Source of the DNA: an uncultured Selenomonadales bacterium
Lineage (GTDB): Bacteria > Bacillota > Negativicutes > Selenomonadales > Selenomonadaceae
NCBI GenBank assembly: GCA_946183785.1
Contig: CAMHCS010000020.1
Location: forward strand, 1-50,236
DNA: 50,236 bases
Direction: 5' to 3'
In this document: piece after piece, positions 1 through 8,605 of the stretch
How the letters are laid out: each line of letters starts with the position of its first letter
Position numbering within the stretch: the stretch's first letter is position 1
Notes under the pieces: generated by a model
Seen by the model: only the letters and a program-made list of their open reading frames with translations
Databases searched by the model: none
Told to the model about the DNA's origin: nothing
Translations under genes and position numbers: made by a program

Positions 1-30
1 GATGTCGTCTCATATATAATGGAGCATTAG
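1..30 (+). CDS. 3' end of an upstream gene (partial)
   Basis: Frame 1 is open from the window edge to a TAG stop at 28-30 and would encode the last nine residues of a protein beginning outside the window. The stop lies three bases before the ATG of the next gene, and a GGAG at 20-23 inside this tail could serve as that gene's ribosome binding site, which is the usual packing in this cluster. It is too short to assign a family, and the reading rests only on the open frame and the spacing. Confidence 0.3.
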   Translation, partial: DVVSYIMEH

Positions 31-33
31 CTA

Positions 34-1227
34 ATGAAAAATGCAAAAAAAATGTCTAGGATTCACTTGGGGAGCATAGTTGTTGCACTGATGATTGATT
101 TATATATTTTTGTTCATGTACTGGTCGAGCATAGTGGAAAAACCGGATTTTCTCAAATTTTATATCCGATTCTTTTGGCCATATCTATATTGATTTGGTT
201 GATGCAAGGACAAATTGAGAGCGTTTTTTTTAAGTACATTGTGCTTATGGGAATGATTTTGGGTTGGCATTGGATTTGCGCTCCAGTGTCTCGTATTGAT
301 GTCCTTACATTATGCGCAACAACAGGAGTTCCATTGTTTATATTGGCCGTGTTACATTACAAAACGGAGAGAGTGCTATTTTATACAATGTTGTTTTCTG
401 TTGTATTTATTCCAGGGCTACCATCCTATTTGGCGCGCTATACAAACCAGGGTGAAATGACTATGGGGCTGGGATACGCTATATTACCAGTTATTGTTGC
501 TGGCATTGTATATTTTTATTATTATAGGAACGATCATCAAGACAATTTATGGGTTTGCATAGTTCCACTTTTTTACTTATTGCAGCTTTTTTATCATGGA
601 TTAAGAGGTCCAATAGTATCGGTTGTTTTTATTGTGTTCCTGATTGGTTTTGTTAAGGTTTATATAGGAGATAAAAAAAGAGTTTTAAATCATCGATATC
701 TTTTGCTTTGTCTTATCATTGGAATATGCGTAGTTTACTTTCTTGATGATATCTTGGCAGTAATGGCAGATTGGTTTTTGCAGTACGACATAAAAACATA
801 TTTTGTACTTAAAACTATAAGGTTATTAAATAGAGGTGATATCTCAAATGGGCGTATGGAAATATGGGAACGCGCATGGGACGGTTTTAAGGAACATCCA
901 ATTCTTGGAAATGGATTTGACTCTTTTGAGCATTTCACTGGTATATGTTATCCTCACAATTTTATTATGCAGGCACTATTTGATGGAGGCCTATTGTTTT
1001 TTGTACCGCTTAGTTTATTCATAGTCTATGGTTATAAGAAGGTCTTGAAATATGGGACTCGAGACCAAATTATAATGCTAATTTTTATTTCTGGATTTTG
1101 CGTTATTTATCCGTTGATTTCTACAGATATGTATGAAAATTTTTATTTGTGGACTTTAATTGGTTTTTTATTGGGGCAACCAAAGTATTCGCAGATAGTA
1201 CATATGGGGGGAACTAGTAAATGGTAA
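34..1227 (+). CDS. O-antigen polymerase/ligase-like membrane protein (Wzy/WaaL family)
   Basis: The 397-residue product is almost wholly hydrophobic, with about ten to twelve predicted membrane segments. Around residues 271-310 it carries the Wzy_C-type signature: NGRMEIWERAW, then HPILGNGFDSF and PHNFIMQALFDGG. Proteins of this family polymerise O-antigen or capsule repeat units, or ligate polysaccharide to lipid A core, at the periplasmic side of the inner membrane. Sequence alone does not separate polymerase from ligase. Its place beside a flippase and glycosyltransferase supports a Wzy polymerase. The gene is AT-rich compared with the housekeeping part of the window. Its end overlaps the next start by seven bases, so the two are probably translationally coupled. 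Confidence 0.8.
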   Translation: MKNAKKMSRIHLGSIVVALMIDLYIFVHVLVEHSGKTGFSQILYPILLAISILIWLMQGQIESVFFKYIVLMGMILGWHWICAPVSRIDVLTLCATTGVPLFILAVLHYKTERVLFYTMLFSVVFIPGLPSYLARYTNQGEMTMGLGYAILPVIVAGIVYFYYYRNDHQDNLWVCIVPLFYLLQLFYHGLRGPIVSVVFIVFLIGFVKVYIGDKKRVLNHRYLLLCLIIGICVVYFLDDILAVMADWFLQYDIKTYFVLKTIRLLNRGDISNGRMEIWERAWDGFKEHPILGNGFDSFEHFTGICYPHNFIMQALFDGGLLFFVPLSLFIVYGYKKVLKYGTRDQIIMLIFISGFCVIYPLISTDMYENFYLWTLIGFLLGQPKYSQIVHMGGTSKW

Positions 1228-2438
1228 ATGTAATCGGACTTGGATACATCGGCCTTCCGACTGCATTAATGCTAGCAGCACATGGCGTCGAATGTGTAGG
1301 AACGGACTATGATTATTCAATTGTTGATGCTTTAAATGCGGGGAAAATCACCTTCAAAGAAGAGGGATTGGAGGAGTTGTTTCAAAAAGCGAGGACTACT
1401 GGTATACGATTTACCACAGAATACCAGGCGGCTGATATCTATATAATATCGGTTCCTACGCCTTACGATAAGTTTAGTAAACGTGTGAATCCGCAATATG
1501 TAATGTCGGCTTTTCGTAGTGTTCTTTCTGTTTGTCCGTTAAATTGTGTTGTAATTATTGAGTCTACGATTTCTCCGGGGACAATTGAAAAATATCTGCG
1601 TCCACTATTGAAGGAAACCTTTCAAGGGGATAAGAAGGTTCATATTGTCCATGCTCCGGAACGGATTATTCCAGGCAATATGATTTATGAACTTATTCAT
1701 AATAATCGTACTATCGGCGCGGACGATTCGAAGATTGGGGATCAAGTCAAGAAGTTATACTCTTCCTTTTGCCAAGGTGAGATTGTAGTTACTGATATCA
1801 AAACGGCAGAAATGAGTAAGGTTGTGGAGAACACCTACCGGGCAGTGAACATTGCGTTTGCAAATGAGTTGGCAAAAATATGTCGACATGATGAGATGGA
1901 TGTTTATGAAATTATCCGTATTTGCAATATGCATCCTCGCGTTAACATTTTGCAACCTGGGCCGGGCGTCGGCGGGCACTGCATCCCAGTAGATCCTTGG
2001 TTTCTGGTGGGTGATTATCCTTGTCTTACAAATGTAATAGGGGAAGCACTTCGAACGAACGAAGGTATGCCAGAGTTCGTTTTGGGTAGAATCTATGAGA
2101 TTATGAAAACCGTAGGCATAAATGATGTTACGCGTGTTGGTTTATATGGGCTGACATATAAGGAAAATGTTGACGATATACGAGAATCGCCTACATTGCA
2201 GTTGCTTGAGAGTCAAAAACGACATCTTGCTAAACCGCTGAAGGTTTATGATCCGTTAATTATAAGTGATATTGTGGATAATCAATATCACAGTTTAGAT
2301 GTCTTTTTGAGTGAAGTGGATTTTGTGGTAATTATGGTCAAACATAGTGAGATTCTTAAAAATGCGGAAAAATTGAAGAATAAGATAGTTTTGGATTGTT
2401 GCAACAGCATATTCTTGCCGAATGTTTACCATATATGA
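1221..2438 (+). CDS. wecC: UDP-N-acetylmannosamine/UDP-sugar 6-dehydrogenase (WecC type)
   Basis: The 405-residue protein belongs to the UDP-glucose/GDP-mannose dehydrogenase family, which oxidises C6 of a nucleotide sugar with two NAD+ to give a uronic acid. It begins with a Rossmann motif, VIGLGYIGLPTAL (residues 4-16), and has the catalytic cysteine in VGGHCIPVDPW (Cys254). The HCIPVDPWF form and the ending that matches this branch point to the UDP-ManNAc dehydrogenase group (WecC, VipA/TviB-like) rather than to UDP-glucose dehydrogenase, which is encoded separately at 14185-15417. No UDP-GlcNAc 2-epimerase is present in the window, so the exact substrate is an inference. It overlaps the preceding membrane protein gene. 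Confidence 0.85.
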   Translation: MVNVIGLGYIGLPTALMLAAHGVECVGTDYDYSIVDALNAGKITFKEEGLEELFQKARTTGIRFTTEYQAADIYIISVPTPYDKFSKRVNPQYVMSAFRSVLSVCPLNCVVIIESTISPGTIEKYLRPLLKETFQGDKKVHIVHAPERIIPGNMIYELIHNNRTIGADDSKIGDQVKKLYSSFCQGEIVVTDIKTAEMSKVVENTYRAVNIAFANELAKICRHDEMDVYEIIRICNMHPRVNILQPGPGVGGHCIPVDPWFLVGDYPCLTNVIGEALRTNEGMPEFVLGRIYEIMKTVGINDVTRVGLYGLTYKENVDDIRESPTLQLLESQKRHLAKPLKVYDPLIISDIVDNQYHSLDVFLSEVDFVVIMVKHSEILKNAEKLKNKIVLDCCNSIFLPNVYHI

Positions 2439-2462
2439 GCCTGTATGAAATGGAGCTAGTCT

Positions 2463-3662
2463 ATGTTTTGTTTTTTATATGGGTCAATCCAAGTCGGTGG
2501 CGCACAATTATTAATCTATAAAATGAGCAAATATTTGTGTGGAAAAGGATTGAAATCAATGATTATATGTCAAAGTATTTCCGATACGATGAGAAGGGAG
2601 GCTAAGAAGAACCAAATTGATGTTATCGTTATTCAAGATGTGTACAATTACGTCTTTCTGCAAAGTGTGTTGAAGAAGTTTGAAGCTGTAATATGTATTA
2701 CTTGTGAGCCGATTTTATACATGGCTGCAAAGGCAGTGGCGCATCCAAATAAAAAAACAATATGTTATATTGTTCATCCATACATTTTTGGGAAGAAGGA
2801 GAATGGTTTATCTAGAAGTTTATTAAAAAATGCATTGAAGCGGCAAATATTGAAAATGGGTTTGCGTCATAACGATATTTTGTTTATGGATGAACTCTGT
2901 GCGAAGCAATTGGCAGATATTATACCGGAAAACTTAACATCTATCGATCAAGATACAATGATTCGTATATCAATTGAAATACCAGAGGTTTCTATGCAAT
3001 CTATTGAGGATCGCGCTCAGAATAAAAAAATTAGGATATTGGCAGTTGCCAGAGCTGATTTCCCATTTAAAGGATATTTACTAGGATTGGTGAATAGATT
3101 TCCTGAATTAAGAGCCAAAGTAGATTGTTCATTAGATATAATTTCTTATGGAAAAGATATTAATTTATTGCAGGAATGTATTGATCGCTTACCAAAATCC
3201 TTGAGCAAGGATGTTAAATTATATGGAGAAACGCCTTATGATGAATTGCCGCTATTCTTTCAAAAAGCAAAGGTATATGTCGGGATGGGGACAAGCCTAT
3301 TAGATGCAGGCATACAAGGCGTAATTTCGATTCCTGTTGAATCATATACTTTAGAATTGCATGCGAAGCAATTCTTTCATGAGGATTATCGTGTTTTAGG
3401 CTATCTGCACGATGGTGGTTCTTTTGATAATTTTATTGAATTAATACAACAAGTTGCAAGATATACTGTCGAGGAATATTTGGAGATATCCAATATTACA
3501 CGAAATCTTGTAATAGAGCATTATAGTTTACATAATAATATGCAAAAAATTCTGCATCATGTTGAAATGATGTCTTTGGATAGAGGATGTAATAAATTGT
3601 TAAGATTGTTACTTCATACATGGAGAATTCAATCAAAAATGAACAGGTCCTTCCGATGGTGA
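2463..3662 (+). CDS. glycosyltransferase, GT-B fold (GT4-like)
   Basis: The 399-residue protein starts with YGSIQVGGAQLLIYKMSKYL, the N-terminal pattern of GT4-type transferases (a Gly-Gly-Ala-Q loop followed by a helix). A C-terminal half resembles the donor-binding domain: RILAVARADFPFKG, then KLYGETPYDELPLFFQKAKVYVG near residues 255-280. Such enzymes add one sugar to the undecaprenyl-linked repeat unit at the cytoplasmic membrane face. The usual E-x7-E signature is not clear, so the donor is unknown. It is the only obvious glycosyltransferase in the window, so others should lie upstream. A GGAGC precedes the ATG. The gene is among the most AT-rich here. Confidence 0.72.
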   Translation: MFCFLYGSIQVGGAQLLIYKMSKYLCGKGLKSMIICQSISDTMRREAKKNQIDVIVIQDVYNYVFLQSVLKKFEAVICITCEPILYMAAKAVAHPNKKTICYIVHPYIFGKKENGLSRSLLKNALKRQILKMGLRHNDILFMDELCAKQLADIIPENLTSIDQDTMIRISIEIPEVSMQSIEDRAQNKKIRILAVARADFPFKGYLLGLVNRFPELRAKVDCSLDIISYGKDINLLQECIDRLPKSLSKDVKLYGETPYDELPLFFQKAKVYVGMGTSLLDAGIQGVISIPVESYTLELHAKQFFHEDYRVLGYLHDGGSFDNFIELIQQVARYTVEEYLEISNITRNLVIEHYSLHNNMQKILHHVEMMSLDRGCNKLLRLLLHTWRIQSKMNRSFRW

Positions 3663-3684
3663 ATCATGGGCAATTTTTTATTCT

Positions 3685-5130
3685 ATGACTAAAGCAAAAC
3701 TTTTTATTGAAAATGTTCTCATTTACGGTCTTGGCGGCATTATCAGTAAGATTATTCCGTTCGTCATGGTGCCGATTGTCACTAGGTTGATGCCAGAGGC
3801 TTTTTATTTCGGCCTGAGTGATCTCGTTTCTATTATCACTTCCTTTGCCGGTGCGTTTGCTGTCATGGGCATGTATGACGCTATGTATCGGATGTTTTTC
3901 GAGAAAACGGACGAGGCGTTCAAGAAAACTGTCTGTTCGACGGCATTGACTTTTGTTTGTTGCATGGCGGTTCTTGTATTTCTGTTGTTAATAGTTTTTC
4001 GGGAACCGATTGGACAACTTTGCTTTGAAGACACACAGTACGCGTTTCTCGTTTGCTTTTCCGCTGTCGCTGTCCTTGTTAATGCGATGAACAGCATCAT
4101 CTCCGCGCCGACGCGTATGCAGAATCAGAGACGCATATTTTTGGTGACGAATACTGTGGGACCAATTCTCTCCTATGCGGTAGCAATTCCATTGATTTTG
4201 CAGGGGTATTATGTCATCGCGCTTCCTTTTGCGTCAATTGTTTCCGGTATTACGTTGGATATTACTTTTTATCGTTTGAATCATCATTGGTTTTCTTTTC
4301 GTTGGGTTGATCGAGCATTGCTCAAGCAACTTCTAGCCCTTGGAATTCCCCTCTTGCCGTGTTTCTTAGTTTACTGGATTTTTAATTCCTGCGATCACGT
4401 CATGATTGCGCAGTTTCTCGATGTCGGACAGGTGGGCATCTATGCGGTCGGGGCGAAGCTAGGACATGCAAGCCAACTCATTTATACGGCCTTTGCAGGC
4501 GGATGGCAGTATTTCGCTTTTTCCACAATGCGGGAAGAAAATCAAGTGGAGACAAATTCGGCAATTCATGAGTATCTTGGTGCAGTTTCTTTTCTTACAG
4601 GAATATGGATGTGCGGGCTGGTACGTCCGCTTTTTGCTTGGCTCTTTCCGGCGGATTATTATTCTGGTTATATCGTTGCGCCATATCTTTTCCTTGCGCC
4701 ATTGATTCTTATGCTGTTCCAAGTGATTAGCAACCAATTCCTCGTTATCAAGAAGACATGGCCTAGTACGGTGCTACTTTTTTTCGGTGCGGTGGCGAAT
4801 GTGGCCTTGAATTTTTATTTGATTCCACGTTTTGGCATTGAGGGCGCGGCAATCGCGACGCTTCTCGGATATGTGATGTCGGATGTAGTTTGCATGATTG
4901 TTCTTTGCCATATGCGGTTGATGGTCGTGTCAGAGAGATTCTTTGCTATCGCAGGTATTACGATTCTGTATTTCGTAATCTGGCGGCTATGGCTGAACGA
5001 AGCGGCACTTTTGAGTCTCGGATTGGCTTTTATGGTCAGCTTGGGGTTTGTTTTCTTGTATAGGCAAGAGTTGACGATAATCGCTAAGCGAGTAAGTGCA
5101 TACTTTGATACAAGGTATAAGCGCGCTTGA
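3685..5130 (+). CDS. wzx: polysaccharide flippase, Wzx-like (PST/MOP superfamily)
   Basis: This 481-residue integral membrane protein has about twelve to fourteen hydrophobic segments. It opens with FIENVLIYGLGGIISKIIPFVMVPIVTRLM, typical of Polysacc_synt (RfbX/Wzx) proteins, which move undecaprenyl-diphosphate-linked repeat units from the cytoplasmic to the periplasmic face. Residues near 385-410 (RFGIEGAAIATLLGY) match the conserved C-terminal segment of the family. Its position between a glycosyltransferase and the amino-sugar genes fits the Wzx role of a Wzx/Wzy-dependent pathway. A second, different flippase of the SpoVB/MurJ-like group is at 37029-38702. The start is the ATG 22 bases after the preceding stop. 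No clear strong Shine-Dalgarno is seen. Confidence 0.85.
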   Translation: MTKAKLFIENVLIYGLGGIISKIIPFVMVPIVTRLMPEAFYFGLSDLVSIITSFAGAFAVMGMYDAMYRMFFEKTDEAFKKTVCSTALTFVCCMAVLVFLLLIVFREPIGQLCFEDTQYAFLVCFSAVAVLVNAMNSIISAPTRMQNQRRIFLVTNTVGPILSYAVAIPLILQGYYVIALPFASIVSGITLDITFYRLNHHWFSFRWVDRALLKQLLALGIPLLPCFLVYWIFNSCDHVMIAQFLDVGQVGIYAVGAKLGHASQLIYTAFAGGWQYFAFSTMREENQVETNSAIHEYLGAVSFLTGIWMCGLVRPLFAWLFPADYYSGYIVAPYLFLAPLILMLFQVISNQFLVIKKTWPSTVLLFFGAVANVALNFYLIPRFGIEGAAIATLLGYVMSDVVCMIVLCHMRLMVVSERFFAIAGITILYFVIWRLWLNEAALLSLGLAFMVSLGFVFLYRQELTIIAKRVSAYFDTRYKRA

Positions 5131-5176
5131 TGCATATATTTTGTAATTAAAGACTATCTACAATGGAGGAGACGAA

Positions 5177-5587
5177 ATGCAAACTATCAAATATGTATTT
5201 CAGCCTCACGGGGACGAACGAGGGCAACTTATAGCCTTTGAGGAATTCAAGGACATTCCATTCCACATCAAGCGTGTCTATTATATGTACGACACGGCGG
5301 ATGGTTTTATTCGAGGAAAACATGCACATCGTAAATTGGAGCAAATTCTTGTCTGCATCCATGGAGCTTGCAACATTCGCCTTGACAATGGCAAAGAGCA
5401 AAAAGTAGTGCCATTGGAAAAACCTTACGAAGGTTTGTACGTTGGCAGCTTGATTTGGAGGGAGATGGAGTTTTCCCCGGGGGCGGTGCTTCTCGTTTTT
5501 GCATCGGAGTTTTATGACGAAAGTGACTATATCCGCGATTATGACGAATTTTTGAGTATTGTCAAGGAGCAAGAGAATGAAAATTGA
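5177..5587 (+). CDS. fdtA: sugar 3,4-ketoisomerase, FdtA/QdtA-like cupin (WxcM family)
   Basis: The 136-residue protein matches the WxcM-like/FdtA cupin family in length and motifs: [13 protein letters not shown] near the start, [13 protein letters not shown], and [17 protein letters not shown], whose histidines form the cupin active site. FdtA and QdtA isomerise dTDP-4-keto-6-deoxyglucose to the 3-keto sugar, the step before 3-amination to dTDP-Fuc3N or dTDP-Qui3N. Which of the two isomers is made cannot be told by eye. A GGAGGAGAC precedes the ATG. The end overlaps the aminotransferase start by 11 bases, and this gene pair is the standard FdtA-FdtB arrangement. Confidence 0.85.
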   Translation: MQTIKYVFQPHGDERGQLIAFEEFKDIPFHIKRVYYMYDTADGFIRGKHAHRKLEQILVCIHGACNIRLDNGKEQKVVPLEKPYEGLYVGSLIWREMEFSPGAVLLVFASEFYDESDYIRDYDEFLSIVKEQENEN

Positions 5588-6674
5588 TTTGAACGTCTTG
5601 GGGCGGCAATTTCGTCTCCACCAAGTGGAATATGAGGAAGCGGCGGTTCGCGTCCTGCGGTCGGGGTGGTATATCCTTGGACCTGAAGTGGAAGCTTTCG
5701 AGAGGGAGTTTGCGAAATACGTCGGGCGGAAATACTGTGTCGGCATGAATTCCGGGCTGGACGCGTTGACGCTTTCGGTGCGGGCGCTCGGCATTGGCGT
5801 GGGGGACGAGGTGATTGTCCCGGCGAATACCTATATTGCCAGCGTTTTGGCGGTTACAGAGAATGGGGCGACGCCGGTTTTTGTTGAGCCGGACGAATAT
5901 CATACCCTTGATGCGGAGTGTATCGAGGCGGCGATTACCGAGAATACAAAGGCGATACTTGTCGTTCATCTTTATGGTCAAGCGGCGCAGATGGACCGCA
6001 TTTGTGAGATTGCGAAGAAGCACCATCTCTATTTGATTGAGGATTGCGCGCAGTCTCATGGGGCGGTTTTTGATGGTACGATGACGGGTGCGTTTGGCGA
6101 CGCGGGCTGCTTCAGCTTTTACCCGACGAAGAATCTTGGCGCGTTCGGTGATGCAGGGGCGGTTGCGACGGATGACGAGGCGTTCTATGAAAAGCTGAGG
6201 ATGCTGCGCAATTATGGGAGCAAGGTCAAGTACCACAACCAACTGGAGGGCGTCAATTCCCGTCTTGACGAGATGCAGTCAGCGCTGCTTCGGGTGAAGC
6301 TCTCGCATCTGGAGGAATTGACCGAGGAACGCCAGCGGATTGCCGAAAAATACCTCGCAGGCATAAATAATTCCCGCATTCTCTTGCCGAAGATACGGGG
6401 GAAAGCGAATCATGTCTGGCATCAGTTTGTCGTGCGGGTGAAGGATCGCAAAGAGTTCCAAAAGTATTTGGAAGAACATGGAATCCATACCATCATCCAC
6501 TATCCGATTCCGCCGCATTTGGCGGAGTGCTATGTGAGGCTTGGACATAAGCGGGGCGAGTTCCCGATTACGGAACAATATGCGGACGAGGTGCTGAGCT
6601 TGCCGATGTTCAATGGGATGAAGACGGAAGAAGTGGAATATGTGATTGAAGTGTGCAACGGATACGGAGAATGA
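5577..6674 (+). CDS. fdtB: PLP-dependent sugar aminotransferase (DegT/DnrJ/EryC1; FdtB/QdtB-like)
   Basis: This 365-residue aminotransferase should convert the 3-keto-6-deoxyhexose made by the adjacent ketoisomerase into a 3-amino-3,6-dideoxyhexose on dTDP, using glutamate and PLP. Conserved elements are [35 protein letters not shown], and the PLP lysine in [14 protein letters not shown] (Lys185), followed by [11 protein letters not shown] and [17 protein letters not shown] lies in frame at 5559, but the ATG at 5577 has an AAGGAG seven bases upstream and gives the normal family N-terminus [12 protein letters not shown]. It overlaps fdtA by 11 bases, so coupling is likely. Confidence 0.9.
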   Translation: MKIDLNVLGRQFRLHQVEYEEAAVRVLRSGWYILGPEVEAFEREFAKYVGRKYCVGMNSGLDALTLSVRALGIGVGDEVIVPANTYIASVLAVTENGATPVFVEPDEYHTLDAECIEAAITENTKAILVVHLYGQAAQMDRICEIAKKHHLYLIEDCAQSHGAVFDGTMTGAFGDAGCFSFYPTKNLGAFGDAGAVATDDEAFYEKLRMLRNYGSKVKYHNQLEGVNSRLDEMQSALLRVKLSHLEELTEERQRIAEKYLAGINNSRILLPKIRGKANHVWHQFVVRVKDRKEFQKYLEEHGIHTIIHYPIPPHLAECYVRLGHKRGEFPITEQYADEVLSLPMFNGMKTEEVEYVIEVCNGYGE

Positions 6675-6676
6675 GA

Positions 6677-7654
6677 ATGCCAAATGCAAGGTTGTGTGCC
6701 ATAGAGTACGCTTTACCGGAACGGGAAGAGGAGAACGTTTTTTTGGTCGCAGATATGCAGAGTGATTGGTCGGCGGAGGAAATATTTGCAAAGACCGGCA
6801 TCAGGAAGCGGCATATCGCTGCAATTGACGAATGCGCTTCTGATCTTGCGGTGCAAGCGGCTGAAAAATTGTTTTCCCGGCAAACTGGGCTTAAGGAAAA
6901 AGTCGATTTTGTTATTTTTTGTTCGCAAAGTCCCGATTATGTTTTGCCGACGACGGCCTGCCTTCTCCAGTCACGACTGCATCTTGCCAAAGCATGCGGT
7001 GCTGTCGACATCAATCAAGGCTGTGCGGGCTTCCTTTATGGTCTGGCTATGGCAAAGGGACTGGTCGAAAGCGGTACGGCACGGAATGTACTTCTGTTGA
7101 ATGCGGAAACCTATTCAAAATACATTGACAAACAGGATAAAACGACTCGCACGATTTTTGGCGATGGAGCATCCGCTGCATGGATATCGGCGGATGAGGA
7201 AAACGGCTTTACCATCAGGAGTTTTGTCTTTGGGACTGATGGATCGGGTGCTGAAAATCTTATTGTCAAGAACAGCGGAGCGCGAATTGAAGGGAAGGGA
7301 AGTAGACAGCCTCTTTTCATGGACGGGCCGGAAATCTTTCAATTTACCTTGTCTGTTGTTCCCAAAACTGTAAGAGCGGTTCTTCAAAATGCGAAATTAG
7401 AGCTTGAGAATTTAGACATGTTTGTATTTCATCAGGCGAACGCGTTTATATTGGAGCATTTGCGACAGAAGCTGGATATTCCTTGTGAGAAATTCCTGCT
7501 TGACTTGGCGGAAACGGGAAACACGGTATCCGCGTCGATTCCGATTGCCTTGTCTCATGCGATGGCAGAAAAAAAGTTTACCGTTGGAATGAAGATTCTG
7601 CTTATCGGCTTCGGTGTTGGCTATTCATGGGGCGGTTGCGTCTTGGAAGCGTGA
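6677..7654 (+). CDS. beta-ketoacyl-ACP synthase III-like protein (KAS III/FabH family)
   Basis: The 325-residue thiolase-fold protein retains the full KAS III triad: Cys116 in INQGCAGFLYG, His252 in VFHQANAFI, and Asn282 in ETGNTVSASIP. It ends with the family loop LIGFGVGYSWGG. KAS III enzymes condense an acyl-CoA primer with malonyl-ACP to give a 3-ketoacyl-ACP. Here the gene lies between a sugar aminotransferase and a small ACP gene, not in a fatty acid operon, so it most likely makes or moves an acyl group for sugar modification. ATG 6671 overlaps the previous stop, but ATG 6677 has GGAG at good spacing and is preferred. No ketoreductase is adjacent. Confidence 0.85.
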   Translation: MPNARLCAIEYALPEREEENVFLVADMQSDWSAEEIFAKTGIRKRHIAAIDECASDLAVQAAEKLFSRQTGLKEKVDFVIFCSQSPDYVLPTTACLLQSRLHLAKACGAVDINQGCAGFLYGLAMAKGLVESGTARNVLLLNAETYSKYIDKQDKTTRTIFGDGASAAWISADEENGFTIRSFVFGTDGSGAENLIVKNSGARIEGKGSRQPLFMDGPEIFQFTLSVVPKTVRAVLQNAKLELENLDMFVFHQANAFILEHLRQKLDIPCEKFLLDLAETGNTVSASIPIALSHAMAEKKFTVGMKILLIGFGVGYSWGGCVLEA

Positions 7655-7670
7655 AAGGAAGCGAATATTT

Positions 7671-7895
7671 ATGGAGACGGACAAATTTTACAAAGAGCTT
7701 GCGAAGATATTGGATAAACCGAGGAAAGAGATTACTGATGACTATGTTTTTTCCGATACGGATTGGGATTCCTTGACGGTCATGGCGGTAGCGGCAAGTG
7801 TGGACAGTATCTACGATGTGGTCATCCCAGTAAAGAAATTGTCGAAATGTGAAAACGTAAGGCAAATTTTGGATATGATCCGCGACGAAAAGTGA
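7671..7895 (+). CDS. acyl carrier protein, cassette-dedicated
   Basis: This 74-residue acidic protein has the PP-binding domain layout. Ser34 in DTDWDSLTVMAV is the predicted 4'-phosphopantetheine attachment site, with Thr where the common motif (DSL) is followed by Asp or Val. It diverges from housekeeping AcpP, as expected for a carrier serving one pathway. The likely partners are the KAS III-like synthase just upstream and the beta-helix acyltransferase just downstream. The longer in-frame reading from 7614 overlaps the previous gene. The ATG at 7671 follows an AAAGGAAG and gives a normal ACP length. Confidence 0.85.
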   Translation: METDKFYKELAKILDKPRKEITDDYVFSDTDWDSLTVMAVAASVDSIYDVVIPVKKLSKCENVRQILDMIRDEK

Positions 7896-7906
7896 GGAGC
7901 GTGGAG

Positions 7907-8587
7907 ATGGTAAAAGAACCGATTGTCATTGTGGGAATTGGCGAGACGGCGGAATTGGCAGCAGATTATTTTGAAATGGATTCTTCATTTGAAGTCAAGG
8001 CGTTTGCGGCTGAAAAGGTATTCTTAGACAAGCATCCCGAAGTCAGGGAGGTTGATGGAAAGCCTGCCTTGTCATTGGATGCTTTGCAAAACGAGTTCCC
8101 GCCGGCAGAATATAAGGCTTTTATAGCGATGGCGTATGGGCGGCTGAACCATGACCGGGCACGGATGTATCGGGAAATAAAAAGCCGAGGATATGGGCTT
8201 GTTTCCTATGTCAGTTCGCGGGCATTTGTAGGTACGAATGTTGAGATTGGAGAAAACTGCTTCATCATGGAGAACAATGTCTTGCAGCGAAATGTGAAAA
8301 TTGGTAACAACGTAGTTTTGTGGAGTGGAAATCATATTGGACATCGGACGATGATTGAAGATCACGTGTTTCTGTCTTCGCATGTGGCGGTGTCTGGATT
8401 TTGTCGGATAGGGGCGTACAGTTTCTTGGGCATAAACAGTGCATTGGGGGATAACGTCACAGTCGGCGAGAACTGCTTCATTGGTGGTGGCGTGGCATTG
8501 ATGAAGGACACGCTTGAAAATGAGATTTATCGCGCTGTTACGCCCAAGTCTGAACGGTTGTCGGCGAGTATGGTTTTTGGGTTTTAA
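7907..8587 (+). CDS. sugar O/N-acyltransferase, left-handed beta-helix (NeuD/PglD-like)
   Basis: The 226-residue protein has an N-terminal PglD-type Rossmann-like domain (PIVIVGIGETAELAADYF, residues 5-22). A C-terminal hexapeptide-repeat beta-helix follows from about residue 110 (VGTNVEIGENCFIMENNVLQ), with the putative catalytic His in SGNHIGHRTMI. NeuD and PglD relatives transfer acetyl or other acyl groups to nucleotide amino sugars. With an ACP and KAS III gene immediately upstream, this is the best candidate for acylating the 3-amino sugar, perhaps with ACP rather than CoA as donor, which is an inference. GTG 7892 is possible, but ATG 7907 has GAGGAG at seven bases. Confidence 0.82.
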   Translation: MVKEPIVIVGIGETAELAADYFEMDSSFEVKAFAAEKVFLDKHPEVREVDGKPALSLDALQNEFPPAEYKAFIAMAYGRLNHDRARMYREIKSRGYGLVSYVSSRAFVGTNVEIGENCFIMENNVLQRNVKIGNNVVLWSGNHIGHRTMIEDHVFLSSHVAVSGFCRIGAYSFLGINSALGDNVTVGENCFIGGGVALMKDTLENEIYRAVTPKSERLSASMVFGF

Positions 8588-8605
8588 CGAGGGAGGCAGA
8601 TAATA

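Noticed and set aside
5562..6242. Long minus-strand frame opposite the sugar aminotransferase
   Set aside because: It is a mirror of a GC-rich real gene, with low-complexity Arg/His-rich translation and no ribosome site or family motif.
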